A DNA stretch of 64,000 nucleotides from an uncultured Massilia sp. GTDB lineage: Bacteria > Pseudomonadota > Gammaproteobacteria > Burkholderiales > Burkholderiaceae. Of the stretch, positions 8,565 to 16,341 are shown piece after piece. Numbering within the stretch: position 1 is the first letter of the stretch; each line of letters opens with the position of its first letter. Where the stretch lies: contig CAMLMV010000007.1 of NCBI GenBank assembly GCA_946481275.1, positions 129,288-193,287 on the forward strand. The letters run 5' to 3'. Position numbers and translations under genes: made by a program. The notes beneath the pieces were generated by a model. It did not search any database. It worked only from the letters and a program-made list of their open reading frames with translations, and was not told where the DNA came from.

Positions 8565-9716
8565 CTAGGTGCGCGCGACGGCGCGGAACGCCTTCGGCGT
8601 GGAACCGTACTCTTCCTTGAAGAGCTTGTTGAAATACGACACGTTGCTGTACCCGACCGAATAGGCGATTTCCGCCACGGTGGCCGCATCCTTTTCGGAC
8701 AACAGCCGTGCCGCCTCGGTCAGCCGCAATTTGTTCAGGTAACCGCTGAACGTGAAGCCGAACTCGCTCTTCAATACGTCGTTGATCTTGCCGCGCGTGA
8801 CGCCGACGTCCCTGCCCACCGTGTCGACATCGATGTCCGGATTCGTATAATGCATCGCCATATACCGCAGGATCGCCGCCTTTTCCTTGTCGCGATGCGG
8901 CTCCATCGATAATTGCTGATAAGCGATCAGCGGCAAATCCCGGTGCATTCGGGAATTGAGATCGGCCACGAGGGCGCGGGCGTGCGCGCGAAAGAACCAC
9001 ACGCCGAATATGGTCCAGCCGACGGCGAGAACGAGGGCGGCACCGATCGGATAACGATAATCGCGGCCATTCAGCTGCAGTTCGCGAATATCGACTTCGG
9101 AATGCTTTTCCAGCGGACTCTGGATGGTGCTGCCGAATGCAAATTTCGGTACCTGGTCGAGCCGGTAATGATGGCTCGACAAATCCATTTTAAACATGTC
9201 GAACCACCATTGCTGGGTTTCCATGCGCGTCAGGTCGACCACGACCCGCGCGGGCTTTTCATTGCATTTGAAAAATGCGGACATGATGCGATAACTCAGC
9301 ATGTCGTCGCGCCGGGAAATCGTCGGGTCGAATGTGGGAATCGTCAGGGTAAGGGTATTGGCCGGCACGCATTTCACGATGAATGATGTCGACGCATATT
9401 TCGTCAGGTCGTGCCATACCTGCCTGCCATGACCATCGTCAAACATGATATCGACCGCGGCGTGTGGATTCCGCGAATGCGGCGATACCGTGAACGCATA
9501 GCGCAGCGTCGGACTGGTTTCGCGGATTTCGAGAACGGATTTGCCGTTTTCGGCGGCATCGGTATCGGGCCGGACATGCCAGGAGATAGCGCGCTCGCCC
9601 AGGTCCTGCAGGGGTGTCGCTACATGGCTGCGATCGATGCAGAAAAAAACGAGGAAAGCACTTGCGGCCAGCATGCACAAGAAAATGATCAGTGTGCGGT
9701 TGTAAAACTCGTGCAT
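8565..9716 (-). CDS. Membrane-anchored AraC-family regulator with periplasmic sensor domain
   Basis: A 383-residue protein. It has a transmembrane helix at residues 7-27, a periplasmic beta-rich domain of about 195 residues, a second helix at 223-242, then a cytoplasmic AraC DNA-binding domain (about 280-380). The two helix-turn-helices lie near 296-315 and 345-366; the second holds the family signature VAEIAYSVGYSNVSYFNKLFKEEYG. This layout would bind a ligand outside and activate DNA inside without a kinase. Position just upstream of GH39/GH43 suggests it senses xylan fragments; that is inference. Its codon use is less GC-biased than its neighbours, with several AT-rich stretches. A dyad at 9779-9811 lies in its upstream region. 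Confidence 0.88.
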   Translation of the reverse strand: MHEFYNRTLIIFLCMLAASAFLVFFCIDRSHVATPLQDLGERAISWHVRPDTDAAENGKSVLEIRETSPTLRYAFTVSPHSRNPHAAVDIMFDDGHGRQVWHDLTKYASTSFIVKCVPANTLTLTIPTFDPTISRRDDMLSYRIMSAFFKCNEKPARVVVDLTRMETQQWWFDMFKMDLSSHHYRLDQVPKFAFGSTIQSPLEKHSEVDIRELQLNGRDYRYPIGAALVLAVGWTIFGVWFFRAHARALVADLNSRMHRDLPLIAYQQLSMEPHRDKEKAAILRYMAMHYTNPDIDVDTVGRDVGVTRGKINDVLKSEFGFTFSGYLNKLRLTEAARLLSEKDAATVAEIAYSVGYSNVSYFNKLFKEEYGSTPKAFRAVART

Positions 9717-9778
9717 GTCGAATTGCGAATAGGGTGCTCGGGATGGGGCGGTCCGGTTGCCGTGTCATGGCTGCATGA

Positions 9779-9811
9779 CCAGCGCAAACATGATATGGCA
9801 TGTTTCGCTGG
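9779..9811. promoter_or_regulatory. Imperfect long dyad upstream of the membrane AraC gene
   Basis: CCAGCG-C-AAACATG and CATGTTT-CGCTGG pair around ATATGG, with one bulged C. It is 63-95 bp upstream of the AraC start codon and 28 bp after the preceding gene. It may be an operator, or the hairpin ending the preceding gene; no T-run follows. Confidence 0.5.
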
Positions 9812-9838
9812 AAATGTCCGGCGGGCGCCAGCCCGTAT

Positions 9839-10189
9839 TTAATTGAGCACCCGCTCCATCGCGCCGGACGCGCGGGCGTCCGCCGGCTGTGCAACCATCT
9901 GCGAGACGGGATGGTAGCGCCGGTGCCACGGCCGCGTCAGGACGCGCAGCGCCACGTCGAACGGCACGCCGTTCTCGCACAGGGTCCTTGCCGCATACGC
10001 CGTGCCTTCGGCGGCGCTCGCGCTGATCACGGCGTCGACGAGGAGGGCGGTGACCAGATCGGTCCGCTGCCTGGCCCCGCGCGGCGCCGGCTGGCCGGCG
10101 GCCGCGCAGTGCGGGCACGCTACCTGGAGTGTGTGGCCGCACCCTGTACACGTGCATTCGACGATGGTCTTCGTTGTCATTTTTGCCAT
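9839..10189 (-). CDS. Small putative zinc-ribbon protein, function unknown
   Basis: A 116-residue protein that I do not recognise. Near its N-terminus it has two closely spaced cysteine pairs (CTCTGCGHTLQVACPHC) that could bind zinc, followed by a basic linker and a mostly alpha-helical, Ala/Val-rich remainder. ATG 10189 or 10180 could be the start; neither has a strong Shine-Dalgarno. It lies downstream of the Usp/ATPase operon in the same direction (78 bp gap), so it could be its last member. The C-terminal half has ordinary high-GC codon usage but no motif. Confidence 0.5.
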   Translation of the reverse strand: MAKMTTKTIVECTCTGCGHTLQVACPHCAAAGQPAPRGARQRTDLVTALLVDAVISASAAEGTAYAARTLCENGVPFDVALRVLTRPWHRRYHPVSQMVAQPADARASGAMERVLN

Positions 10190-10267
10190 TCTAGATCTGG
10201 AACGTGATAGCTTGATGACTCGGCCCGCTTTTTGCAACTGCTATTTGCCGATTTTGATCGAATCGCG

Positions 10268-11104
10268 TCAATGCGCCAGCAGGACGGGAATGCGGGCCTC
10301 TGCCAGCACCGCGCGGCTGGCGCCGCCCAGGCACAGTTCGCGCAGCTTGCTGTGCCCGAAGCAGCCCATCACGAGCAGGCCGCAATGCAGTTCGGCGGCC
10401 AGGTCCAGCAACTCGTGGCCCGGGTCCCGCCGCGGGTCCCGGACGAGCATGTGCGGCGTGACGCCGTGGTGTCCGAGGAAGCGGATCAGGTCGGGCCGCT
10501 GCGACTCCAGTTCCGCCGCGCCGGCGTCGGGGCCGGTGAGTGCGGCGACCGTCACGGCATTGGCACGGCACAGCAGGGGCAGGGCGCCGGCCAGGGCGCG
10601 TGCGGCTTCCTTGCCGCCGTCCCACGCCACCATCACGTCGCGCGCGGCGCCCGGTGCCGCGTCCGTGCGCGGCAACACGAGCACGGGGCGGGGACTGTTC
10701 AGGATCACGTAGTCCGGCAGGTGGACGGCCAGGTCCGGCAGCGCCTCGTCGGGGTCGTCCTGGCTGATGACGACGAGGTCGGCGAAGCGGGCCAGCCGCG
10801 CGAGCCCGTCGTCGGCCTGGTCGCACACGAAGCGGGCCTCGTGGGGCACGCGCATTTCGGTGGCGATCGTTTCGAATCGCGCCAGCGCGCGCGTGGCGTT
10901 CTGCGCGAGAGGATCGAAATAGCTCGCTTCGAGCGTGCCCGGCCTTGGTGTGTATCCGAGCGGGAAGATACTGCGCGACACGCCGAACATGGCCGCGCCC
11001 AGCAGGTGCGCGTGGTGCGCATGCGCCAGTGCGGCCGCGTAACGCATGCGCGCGGGGGCGTGGGACGACAGGTCGACGTGCACGAGGATGGTTTTGTAGT
11101 TCAT
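10268..11104 (-). CDS. Universal stress protein, tandem UspA domains
   Basis: A 278-residue cytoplasmic protein with two Usp folds. The first (about 1-145) begins MNYKTILVHVD. The second (about 150-278) ends with the nucleotide-binding pattern GCFGHSKLREL...GGASRAVL. Its ATG overlaps the TGA of the upstream P-type ATPase gene (ATGA at 11101-11104), so translation is probably coupled. It is the last of three genes in the Usp-ATPase-Usp operon. Proteins of this type bind ATP or AMP and act in stress and energy limitation; the partner here may be the ATPase, by inference. Confidence 0.92.
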   Translation of the reverse strand: MNYKTILVHVDLSSHAPARMRYAAALAHAHHAHLLGAAMFGVSRSIFPLGYTPRPGTLEASYFDPLAQNATRALARFETIATEMRVPHEARFVCDQADDGLARLARFADLVVISQDDPDEALPDLAVHLPDYVILNSPRPVLVLPRTDAAPGAARDVMVAWDGGKEAARALAGALPLLCRANAVTVAALTGPDAGAAELESQRPDLIRFLGHHGVTPHMLVRDPRRDPGHELLDLAAELHCGLLVMGCFGHSKLRELCLGGASRAVLAEARIPVLLAH

Positions 11105-13632
11105 GACGATCTTCTTTCTGCCGCCTGCAGGCCCAGCACCACGAGGGCGGCCGTGAGCGCCGCCAGCGCCAGCCACCGGCCCGGTGGCGGCGCGAAGCGG
11201 AACAGGTCGGCCAGTGCCGGCAGCCACAGCGCGGCCGCCAGCAGGCCGAGGGCGCCGAGGACAATCGCGGCGAACAGGGGATTCGGCGTGCGCAGTGCCG
11301 CGCCGAGCCCGCGCCGTCGGTAGCTCAGCAGCAAGCCGAGGTTGCACAGGACGAGGGCGCAGAATGCGGTCGCGCCCGCCTGGGCGGCAGGCAGGCGGGC
11401 CAGTGCCCAGCCGTAGCAGGCGGCCAGCAGCAGCGCCGCCCACAGTCCGCGCAGCAGGGCCGCCAGCAGCGCGCTCGGGGGCAGCACGGATTCGTCGTGC
11501 GGACGCGGCGGGCGCCGCATCAGGTCGGGTTCCTCCGGTTCGTTTTCGAACGCCAGCGAGCACGCCGGATCGATCACCAGCTCCAGGAACACGATGTGCG
11601 GGGGAAACAGCAGCACCGGCCAGCCGAGCAGCGGCGGCAGCAGGGCCAGCACGGTGATCGGCACGTGCGCGGCCGCGACATAGCGCATCGACTTGCGCAT
11701 GTTGCTGTAGATGCGCCGTCCCGTGCGCAATGCCAGCACAAGCGACGGGAAGCGGTCGTCCAGCAGTGTCAGTTCGGCCGCCTCGCGCGCGACGTCGGTG
11801 CCGCGCAACCCCATCGCCACGCCCACGTTTGCCGCGCGCAGGGCCGGCGCGTCGTTGACGCCGTCGCCGGTCATCGCGACGACGGCCCCGTGCCGCTGCA
11901 GCGCGCGCACGATGTCCAGCTTCTGGCCGGGCACGATGCGCGCGCAGACGCTGACCCCTTCGAGCCGTGCCGCGAGCCCGGCCGCGTCCAGCCGTGCGAT
12001 CTCCGGACCCGTGACGGTGCTCCCTTCGGCGAGCCCCGCCTGGCGCGCGATGGCGCATGCCGTCTCGGGATGGTCGCCCGTGATCATCAGCACGCGCACG
12101 CCCGCGCGCCGGCATTCCGCCACCGCGTCCGGGATGTCCGCGCGCAGCGGGTCGGCCAGCGCCACGAGGCCGAGCAGGCGGTAGCGCCACGCCGCCGGGT
12201 CGTCCGGCCATGGCGGGGCGACGCCACGCGCTTCCGCGACGGCGAGCACGCGCAGCCCCGCGCGCGCCATGTCCGCCGCGGCCGCCAGCGCCGGTGCGCG
12301 CTCTTCGGGAGCGCACAGCGCCGCGATGGTTTCCGGCGCACCCTTGGCGACGGCGACGGCCTGGTGGCCGTCGCTCCAGATCCTGGCCATCGCCGGGCGG
12401 TGCGCCGTCAGGCCGTAGTCGCGCACCACGCGTGCCGGCGTTTCCGGTGGCGCGCGTGCAGGCTGGGCTGTTGCAGCTTGCCGCAGCGCCTCTTCGATCG
12501 GGTCCGGCGAGCTGGGCCGGCTGGCGCGCACGGCGGCGTCGAGCAGCTCGCGCAGCGCCGGCGGCAGCGTGGCGCCCGGGGCGACGTCGTGGCCGGCGCC
12601 CGCGCGCCACAGCCTGCGCAGCGCCATGCGGTTTTCCGTCAGGGTGCCGGTCTTGTCGACGCACAGCACCGACGTCGACCCGAGGATGTCGATGGCGGCC
12701 AGGCGCCGCGTCAGCACGCGGTTGCGCGCGAGGCGCCAGGCGCCGATCGCGGGGAATACGGTGAGAATGACGGGAAACTCGGCCGGCAGCACGGAGATCG
12801 ACAACGCGATGCCGGCCAGCAGCGCGTCGAGCCAGTCGCCCGTGCGCCAGCCGAGCAGGAGCACGAGCAGCAGGCTGACGGCCAGGCCGAGGATGGCCAG
12901 GCGGCGCGCCAGCGTGCGCGTCTCGTGCTGCAGGTGGCCGGGCGGCGGGCGGATGCTGCCGAGCGCCACGCCGATGCGCCCCAGCTCGCTGTGCCGGCCG
13001 GTAGCCGCGACGAGGGCCAGGCCGTCCCCCTGGGCGACGAGGGTCCCGGCGAAGACCCATGGCAGATCCGCGCCGCCCGGGCGGGCTCGCGGCGCGGCGG
13101 GCAGGCCGGGCCGCTTGCCGACGGGGACGGATTCGCCCGTCAGCAGCGACTCGTCGGCCTGCAGGCCGTTCGTTTCCACCAGCACGGCGTCGGCCGGCAC
13201 GCGGTCGCCTTCGGTCAGCACGACGAGGTCGCCCCGCACCACGTGCGCGGCCGGCACGCGCTGGAGGCGTCCATCGCGGATCACGGCCGCGGTCGGGGCG
13301 CTCAGGTTGCGCAGGGCTTGCAGCGCGCGTTCCGTCCGCCCTTCCTGGTACAGGGTCATGCCCAGCATGAGCACGACCATCAGCAGCAGGAAGACGCTCT
13401 CGCGCGGTTCGCCCAGCGGCAGGTAGAGCAGGGCGGCGCCGAGCAGCAGCAGGAACATCGGTTCGTGCGCCGCCTCGCCGAGGATGGTGCGCCAGCCGCG
13501 CCGCGCGCGGTCGGGCAGGGCGTTGGGACCGTCCGCCGCGAGCCGGCGCGCGGCTTCCGTGCCGGACAGGCCGTCGCGGCGCAGCGCGTCGAACGCCTGC
13601 CTGTGGTCCAGGTGCGCGTCGTCCACGTTCAC
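11101..13632 (-). CDS. P-type cation-transporting ATPase (P2-like)
   Basis: An 843-residue membrane pump. In order it has an N-terminal cation-ATPase domain with NALP motif, TM pair, actuator motif LTGES, a TM segment with PAEFP in the ion-binding position, phosphorylation motif CVDKTGTLT, nucleotide-binding KGAPE, hinge MITGDHPETA and GDGVNDAPAL, and a C-terminal bundle of about six helices. The absence of Cys-x-x-Cys metal domains and of CPC argues against a heavy-metal pump; Ca2+ or another light cation is more likely. It starts at GTG 7 bp after the first Usp gene and overlaps the second by 4 bp. The substrate is unproven. Confidence 0.9.
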   Translation of the reverse strand: MNVDDAHLDHRQAFDALRRDGLSGTEAARRLAADGPNALPDRARRGWRTILGEAAHEPMFLLLLGAALLYLPLGEPRESVFLLLMVVLMLGMTLYQEGRTERALQALRNLSAPTAAVIRDGRLQRVPAAHVVRGDLVVLTEGDRVPADAVLVETNGLQADESLLTGESVPVGKRPGLPAAPRARPGGADLPWVFAGTLVAQGDGLALVAATGRHSELGRIGVALGSIRPPPGHLQHETRTLARRLAILGLAVSLLLVLLLGWRTGDWLDALLAGIALSISVLPAEFPVILTVFPAIGAWRLARNRVLTRRLAAIDILGSTSVLCVDKTGTLTENRMALRRLWRAGAGHDVAPGATLPPALRELLDAAVRASRPSSPDPIEEALRQAATAQPARAPPETPARVVRDYGLTAHRPAMARIWSDGHQAVAVAKGAPETIAALCAPEERAPALAAAADMARAGLRVLAVAEARGVAPPWPDDPAAWRYRLLGLVALADPLRADIPDAVAECRRAGVRVLMITGDHPETACAIARQAGLAEGSTVTGPEIARLDAAGLAARLEGVSVCARIVPGQKLDIVRALQRHGAVVAMTGDGVNDAPALRAANVGVAMGLRGTDVAREAAELTLLDDRFPSLVLALRTGRRIYSNMRKSMRYVAAAHVPITVLALLPPLLGWPVLLFPPHIVFLELVIDPACSLAFENEPEEPDLMRRPPRPHDESVLPPSALLAALLRGLWAALLLAACYGWALARLPAAQAGATAFCALVLCNLGLLLSYRRRGLGAALRTPNPLFAAIVLGALGLLAAALWLPALADLFRFAPPPGRWLALAALTAALVVLGLQAAERRSS

Positions 13633-13639
13633 GGCCGCC

Positions 13640-14479
13640 TCAATGGGCCAGCAGCAGCGGTACGGGCGCGCGCTCCAGCAGCTCGCGGGTCACGCCGCCC
13701 AGCACCCATTCGCGGTAGCGGCTGTGGCCGTAGGCGCCCGCGACGATCAGCCCGGTGCCTGCGGCGCGTGCGAGCGCCATCAGGGCGTCGCCGGCCGTCG
13801 CGTGCGTGCGCTCGAGCACGACGTCGACCTTCACGCCGTGGCGGGCCAGGTACAGGGCCATGTCGGCGCCCGGCTGCTCGCCGTGCACGTCGGACAGCCG
13901 TTCCGGATTGACGAGGACGAGCCGTACGCCGTCCGCGCGTTCCAGCAACGGCAGGGCGGCGGCGAGGGCGCGCAAGGCCTGCGTGCTGCCGTCCCAGCCC
14001 GCCACGACCGTCGACGCGATCGGCTGGTCGGCATAACCGGGCGGGACCACGAGCACCGGCCGCGGGCCGCGCAGCGCCACGTGTTCCGGCAACCTGCGCA
14101 CGCGGGGCGGGATGCCGGGTTCCGGATCGGCGTCGCGGCTGACCACGACCAGGTCGGCATAGCGCGCCTGCAGCAGCAACGCGCCGTCGGCCGTGTCCTC
14201 GACGAGGCGCGTTTCCACCGAGGCGACGCCGAGTTTAACGGCCTGGTCCGTGAACGCGCGCAGATGCAGGGCCGCGGTCTCGCGCAGGCCGTCGAAATCC
14301 GCCGGCGGGACCGGCGCGGCCATGGATCCGGTGAGCAGCAGATAGTCCGTCCACGAGATGCCCGTCGCCGCGCTGCCCACCAGGTGCGCGCCGTGTTCCC
14401 GGGCGAGGCGGGCGGCGGCGGCCATGCGGCTGTCCTGCTGCGGACTGCCGTCGACGTGAACGACGATGGTCTTGTACAT
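13640..14479 (-). CDS. Universal stress protein, tandem UspA domains
   Basis: A 279-residue paralogue of the Usp at 10268-11104, with the same two-domain layout (MYKTIVVHVDGS at the start; GAYGHSRYREWVLGGVTREL at the end). It has a good AAGGA site before ATG 14479. It is the first gene of the operon Usp-ATPase-Usp, with only 7 bp to the ATPase. The two paralogues share termini but differ considerably in the middle, so they are not a recent duplication. The nucleotide-binding G-2x-G-9x-G(S/T) pattern is recognisable in the second domain. Confidence 0.92.
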   Translation of the reverse strand: MYKTIVVHVDGSPQQDSRMAAAARLAREHGAHLVGSAATGISWTDYLLLTGSMAAPVPPADFDGLRETAALHLRAFTDQAVKLGVASVETRLVEDTADGALLLQARYADLVVVSRDADPEPGIPPRVRRLPEHVALRGPRPVLVVPPGYADQPIASTVVAGWDGSTQALRALAAALPLLERADGVRLVLVNPERLSDVHGEQPGADMALYLARHGVKVDVVLERTHATAGDALMALARAAGTGLIVAGAYGHSRYREWVLGGVTRELLERAPVPLLLAH

Positions 14480-14557
14480 CGCACATCCTTTCGAAGACGC
14501 ACCGCGCGGCCGGGATGGCCGGGGTGCAGTCGTTCGACCGTGCGGGCACGCACCGGT

Positions 14558-15397
14558 TCAGATGCCGACGAACGCTTCCAGCAATCGGTTGAATTCCGCC
14601 GGATGCGTCACGTTCATCCCGTGCGATGCGCCCGCCACGGTGCGTACCTGGGCGCCGGCGATCCACTCCGCCAGCTGGGCCACGTTGTCGCGATACATGC
14701 GCGGGCTCTTTTCTCCCGCGATCAGCAGCGTCGGGCAGGCGATGGCCTGTGCCGCGGCGCGGGTATAGGCGGGCAGCGGGTCGCGGAACTGCATTGGGAG
14801 CGTCGCCGCGTTGTCGATCGCCATCGCGCGGAACGCCGTGGGGCTCTTGCGCCAGATGCCCGGCAGGCTGACGGAGTCGACGAACATTTCCAGGCCGGCC
14901 TCGACGTCGCCGGCTTCGATCAGCTGGGCTGCCCTTGCGCGCAGGGCTTCCGTCGCGGGCGGCAGCGCCGCGTCGGTGTGCAGCGGGCCGCCCGGATCGG
15001 CCAAGGTCAGCGATTTCACCAGGTGCGGATAGTCGCGCGCCAGGTGGAACGCGACGCAGCCGCCGCGCGAGTGGCCCACCAGGTGCACGGGCCCCAGGTC
15101 CATGGCGGTGATGAATTCGGCCAGTTCCGCCACGTGCGTCCACCAGTTGAACGCGCCCTGCAGCGCCAGGTCGTCGGCCGGCCAGTAATGGCTGAGGCTC
15201 ACCGAGACGCACTGGAAGCGCCGCGACAGGACGGCCAGCTGGCCGTTCCAGTAGCGGTAGTCGCACAGCGAGCCATGGACGAACAGCAGCGGTTCGCCGG
15301 CACCGCGCGTCACGTACGGCATGCGTACGCCGGACGGCAGGGTGGCGAAATAGATCTCGGGGACGGACAGGGCGTGCTGGTCGGTGCGTGCGTTCAT
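14558..15397 (-). CDS. Alpha/beta hydrolase
   Basis: A 279-residue cytoplasmic hydrolase. The oxyanion-hole region is LLFVHGSLCDYRYW, the nucleophile elbow is GHSRGG, and the C-terminal histidine is in GASHGMNVTHP. The family covers esterases, haloperoxidase-like and C-C hydrolases; the substrate is not evident. I chose ATG 15397, preceded by AAAGGAG at good spacing. It is divergent from the LysR gene at 15487 and is probably its target. Confidence 0.88.
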   Translation of the reverse strand: MNARTDQHALSVPEIYFATLPSGVRMPYVTRGAGEPLLFVHGSLCDYRYWNGQLAVLSRRFQCVSVSLSHYWPADDLALQGAFNWWTHVAELAEFITAMDLGPVHLVGHSRGGCVAFHLARDYPHLVKSLTLADPGGPLHTDAALPPATEALRARAAQLIEAGDVEAGLEMFVDSVSLPGIWRKSPTAFRAMAIDNAATLPMQFRDPLPAYTRAAAQAIACPTLLIAGEKSPRMYRDNVAQLAEWIAGAQVRTVAGASHGMNVTHPAEFNRLLEAFVGI

Positions 15398-15467
15398 CGT
15401 TGACTCCTTTTGCGCTACTATGCCGCACACGAAGTCCCAAGAAAATCGCATAATACTGAATCAATCA

Positions 15468-15482
15468 ATCAGATTTTCTGAT
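15468..15482. promoter_or_regulatory. LysR-type T-N11-A operator
   Basis: ATCAGA-TTT-TCTGAT is a perfect dyad that contains the T-N11-A spacing of LysR boxes. It ends 4 bp before the lysR ATG, in the gap shared with the divergent hydrolase gene, and fits autoregulation plus control of the hydrolase. Confidence 0.6.
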
Positions 15483-15486
15483 ACCT

Positions 15487-16338
15487 ATGAAATCACTCGA
15501 CCTCGACGTCCTGGCCATGATCGTGGCCGTGGCGGACACCGGCAACATCAGCCGCGCGGCGGAAGTCGTGCACCGCTCGCAATCGGCCGTGAGCATGCAG
15601 ATCAAGACGCTGGAAGGCGCGCTCGGCAAGCCGCTGTTCGTGCGCGGGCCGCGCAGCGTCACGCCGACGCAGGACGGCGAGGTCCTGCTGACCTACGCCC
15701 GGCGCATGCTGGCGCTGCGCGACGAGGCGTGGGCCGCCGTCGTGCGGCCGGACATCACGGGCCGCGTCGTGATCGGCGTGCCGGACGACTACGCGTCGTC
15801 GCTGTTCCCGCCCATCCTCAAGAAATTCTCCGCCACGTATCCGAAGGTGCAGATCCAGGTCGTGGGCCTGCCGAGCGTGGCGCTGGCGCCGATGGTCAAG
15901 GATGGTGCCGTGGACCTCGTGTGCGCGACGCGCGTGAAGGGACTGTCCGGCGAGTTCGTCCGGTTCGAGCCGATGGTATGGGCCGCGACCGCGAGCAGCC
16001 GCGACCTGTGGCGCGAGCGGCCCCTGCCCATCGCGGTGTTCCTGCCCGGCAGCGTGGCCCGGGAAAACGCGATCCGCAGCCTGGAAAAGGCGAAGATCCC
16101 CTACCGGACGTCGTACGAGAGCCCGAGCCTGATGGGCCTGCTCAGCATGGTCGAGGCGGGCCTCGCCGTGGCGCCGCTCGCGCGCTGCGCCGTGCCTGCG
16201 CACCTCAGGCAGCTCGGCCAGGCGCAGGGCCTGCCGGAAATCGACCCGCTCGAAGTCATCCTCGCGCGCAGCACCAAGTCGAAGCGGCCGCCGTGCGACT
16301 TCCTCGCCGAGAAGATCATGTCGGAGCTGCGGCGCTGA
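15487..16338 (+). CDS. LysR-family transcriptional regulator
   Basis: A 283-residue regulator. The N-terminal winged helix (ISRAAEVVHRSQSAVSMQIKTLE, about residues 20-42) is followed by a substrate-binding domain from about residue 88. The C-terminal domain is slightly short for the family. It is transcribed divergently from the alpha/beta hydrolase, with a T-N11-A dyad just before its start, the standard arrangement for a LysR protein controlling its divergent neighbour. The start has no obvious Shine-Dalgarno because the operator occupies that space. It converges on the efflux outer-membrane gene with 3 bp between stops. Confidence 0.9.
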   Translation: MKSLDLDVLAMIVAVADTGNISRAAEVVHRSQSAVSMQIKTLEGALGKPLFVRGPRSVTPTQDGEVLLTYARRMLALRDEAWAAVVRPDITGRVVIGVPDDYASSLFPPILKKFSATYPKVQIQVVGLPSVALAPMVKDGAVDLVCATRVKGLSGEFVRFEPMVWAATASSRDLWRERPLPIAVFLPGSVARENAIRSLEKAKIPYRTSYESPSLMGLLSMVEAGLAVAPLARCAVPAHLRQLGQAQGLPEIDPLEVILARSTKSKRPPCDFLAEKIMSELRR

Positions 16339-16341
16339 CCG

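Noticed and set aside
10230..10270. FNR-like TTGAT...GTCAA near the end of the Usp gene
   Set aside because: The spacer is eight bases, not four, and the sequence is partly inside the coding end.
10268..13060. Long frame joining a 650-residue stretch to the Usp protein
   Set aside because: The first part is an out-of-frame reading of the ATPase gene. The real Usp starts at 11104 in an ATGA overlap.
11497..13911. An 804-codon plus-strand open frame across the ATPase
   Set aside because: Antisense to clear P-type ATPase motifs; no ribosome site and no domain.
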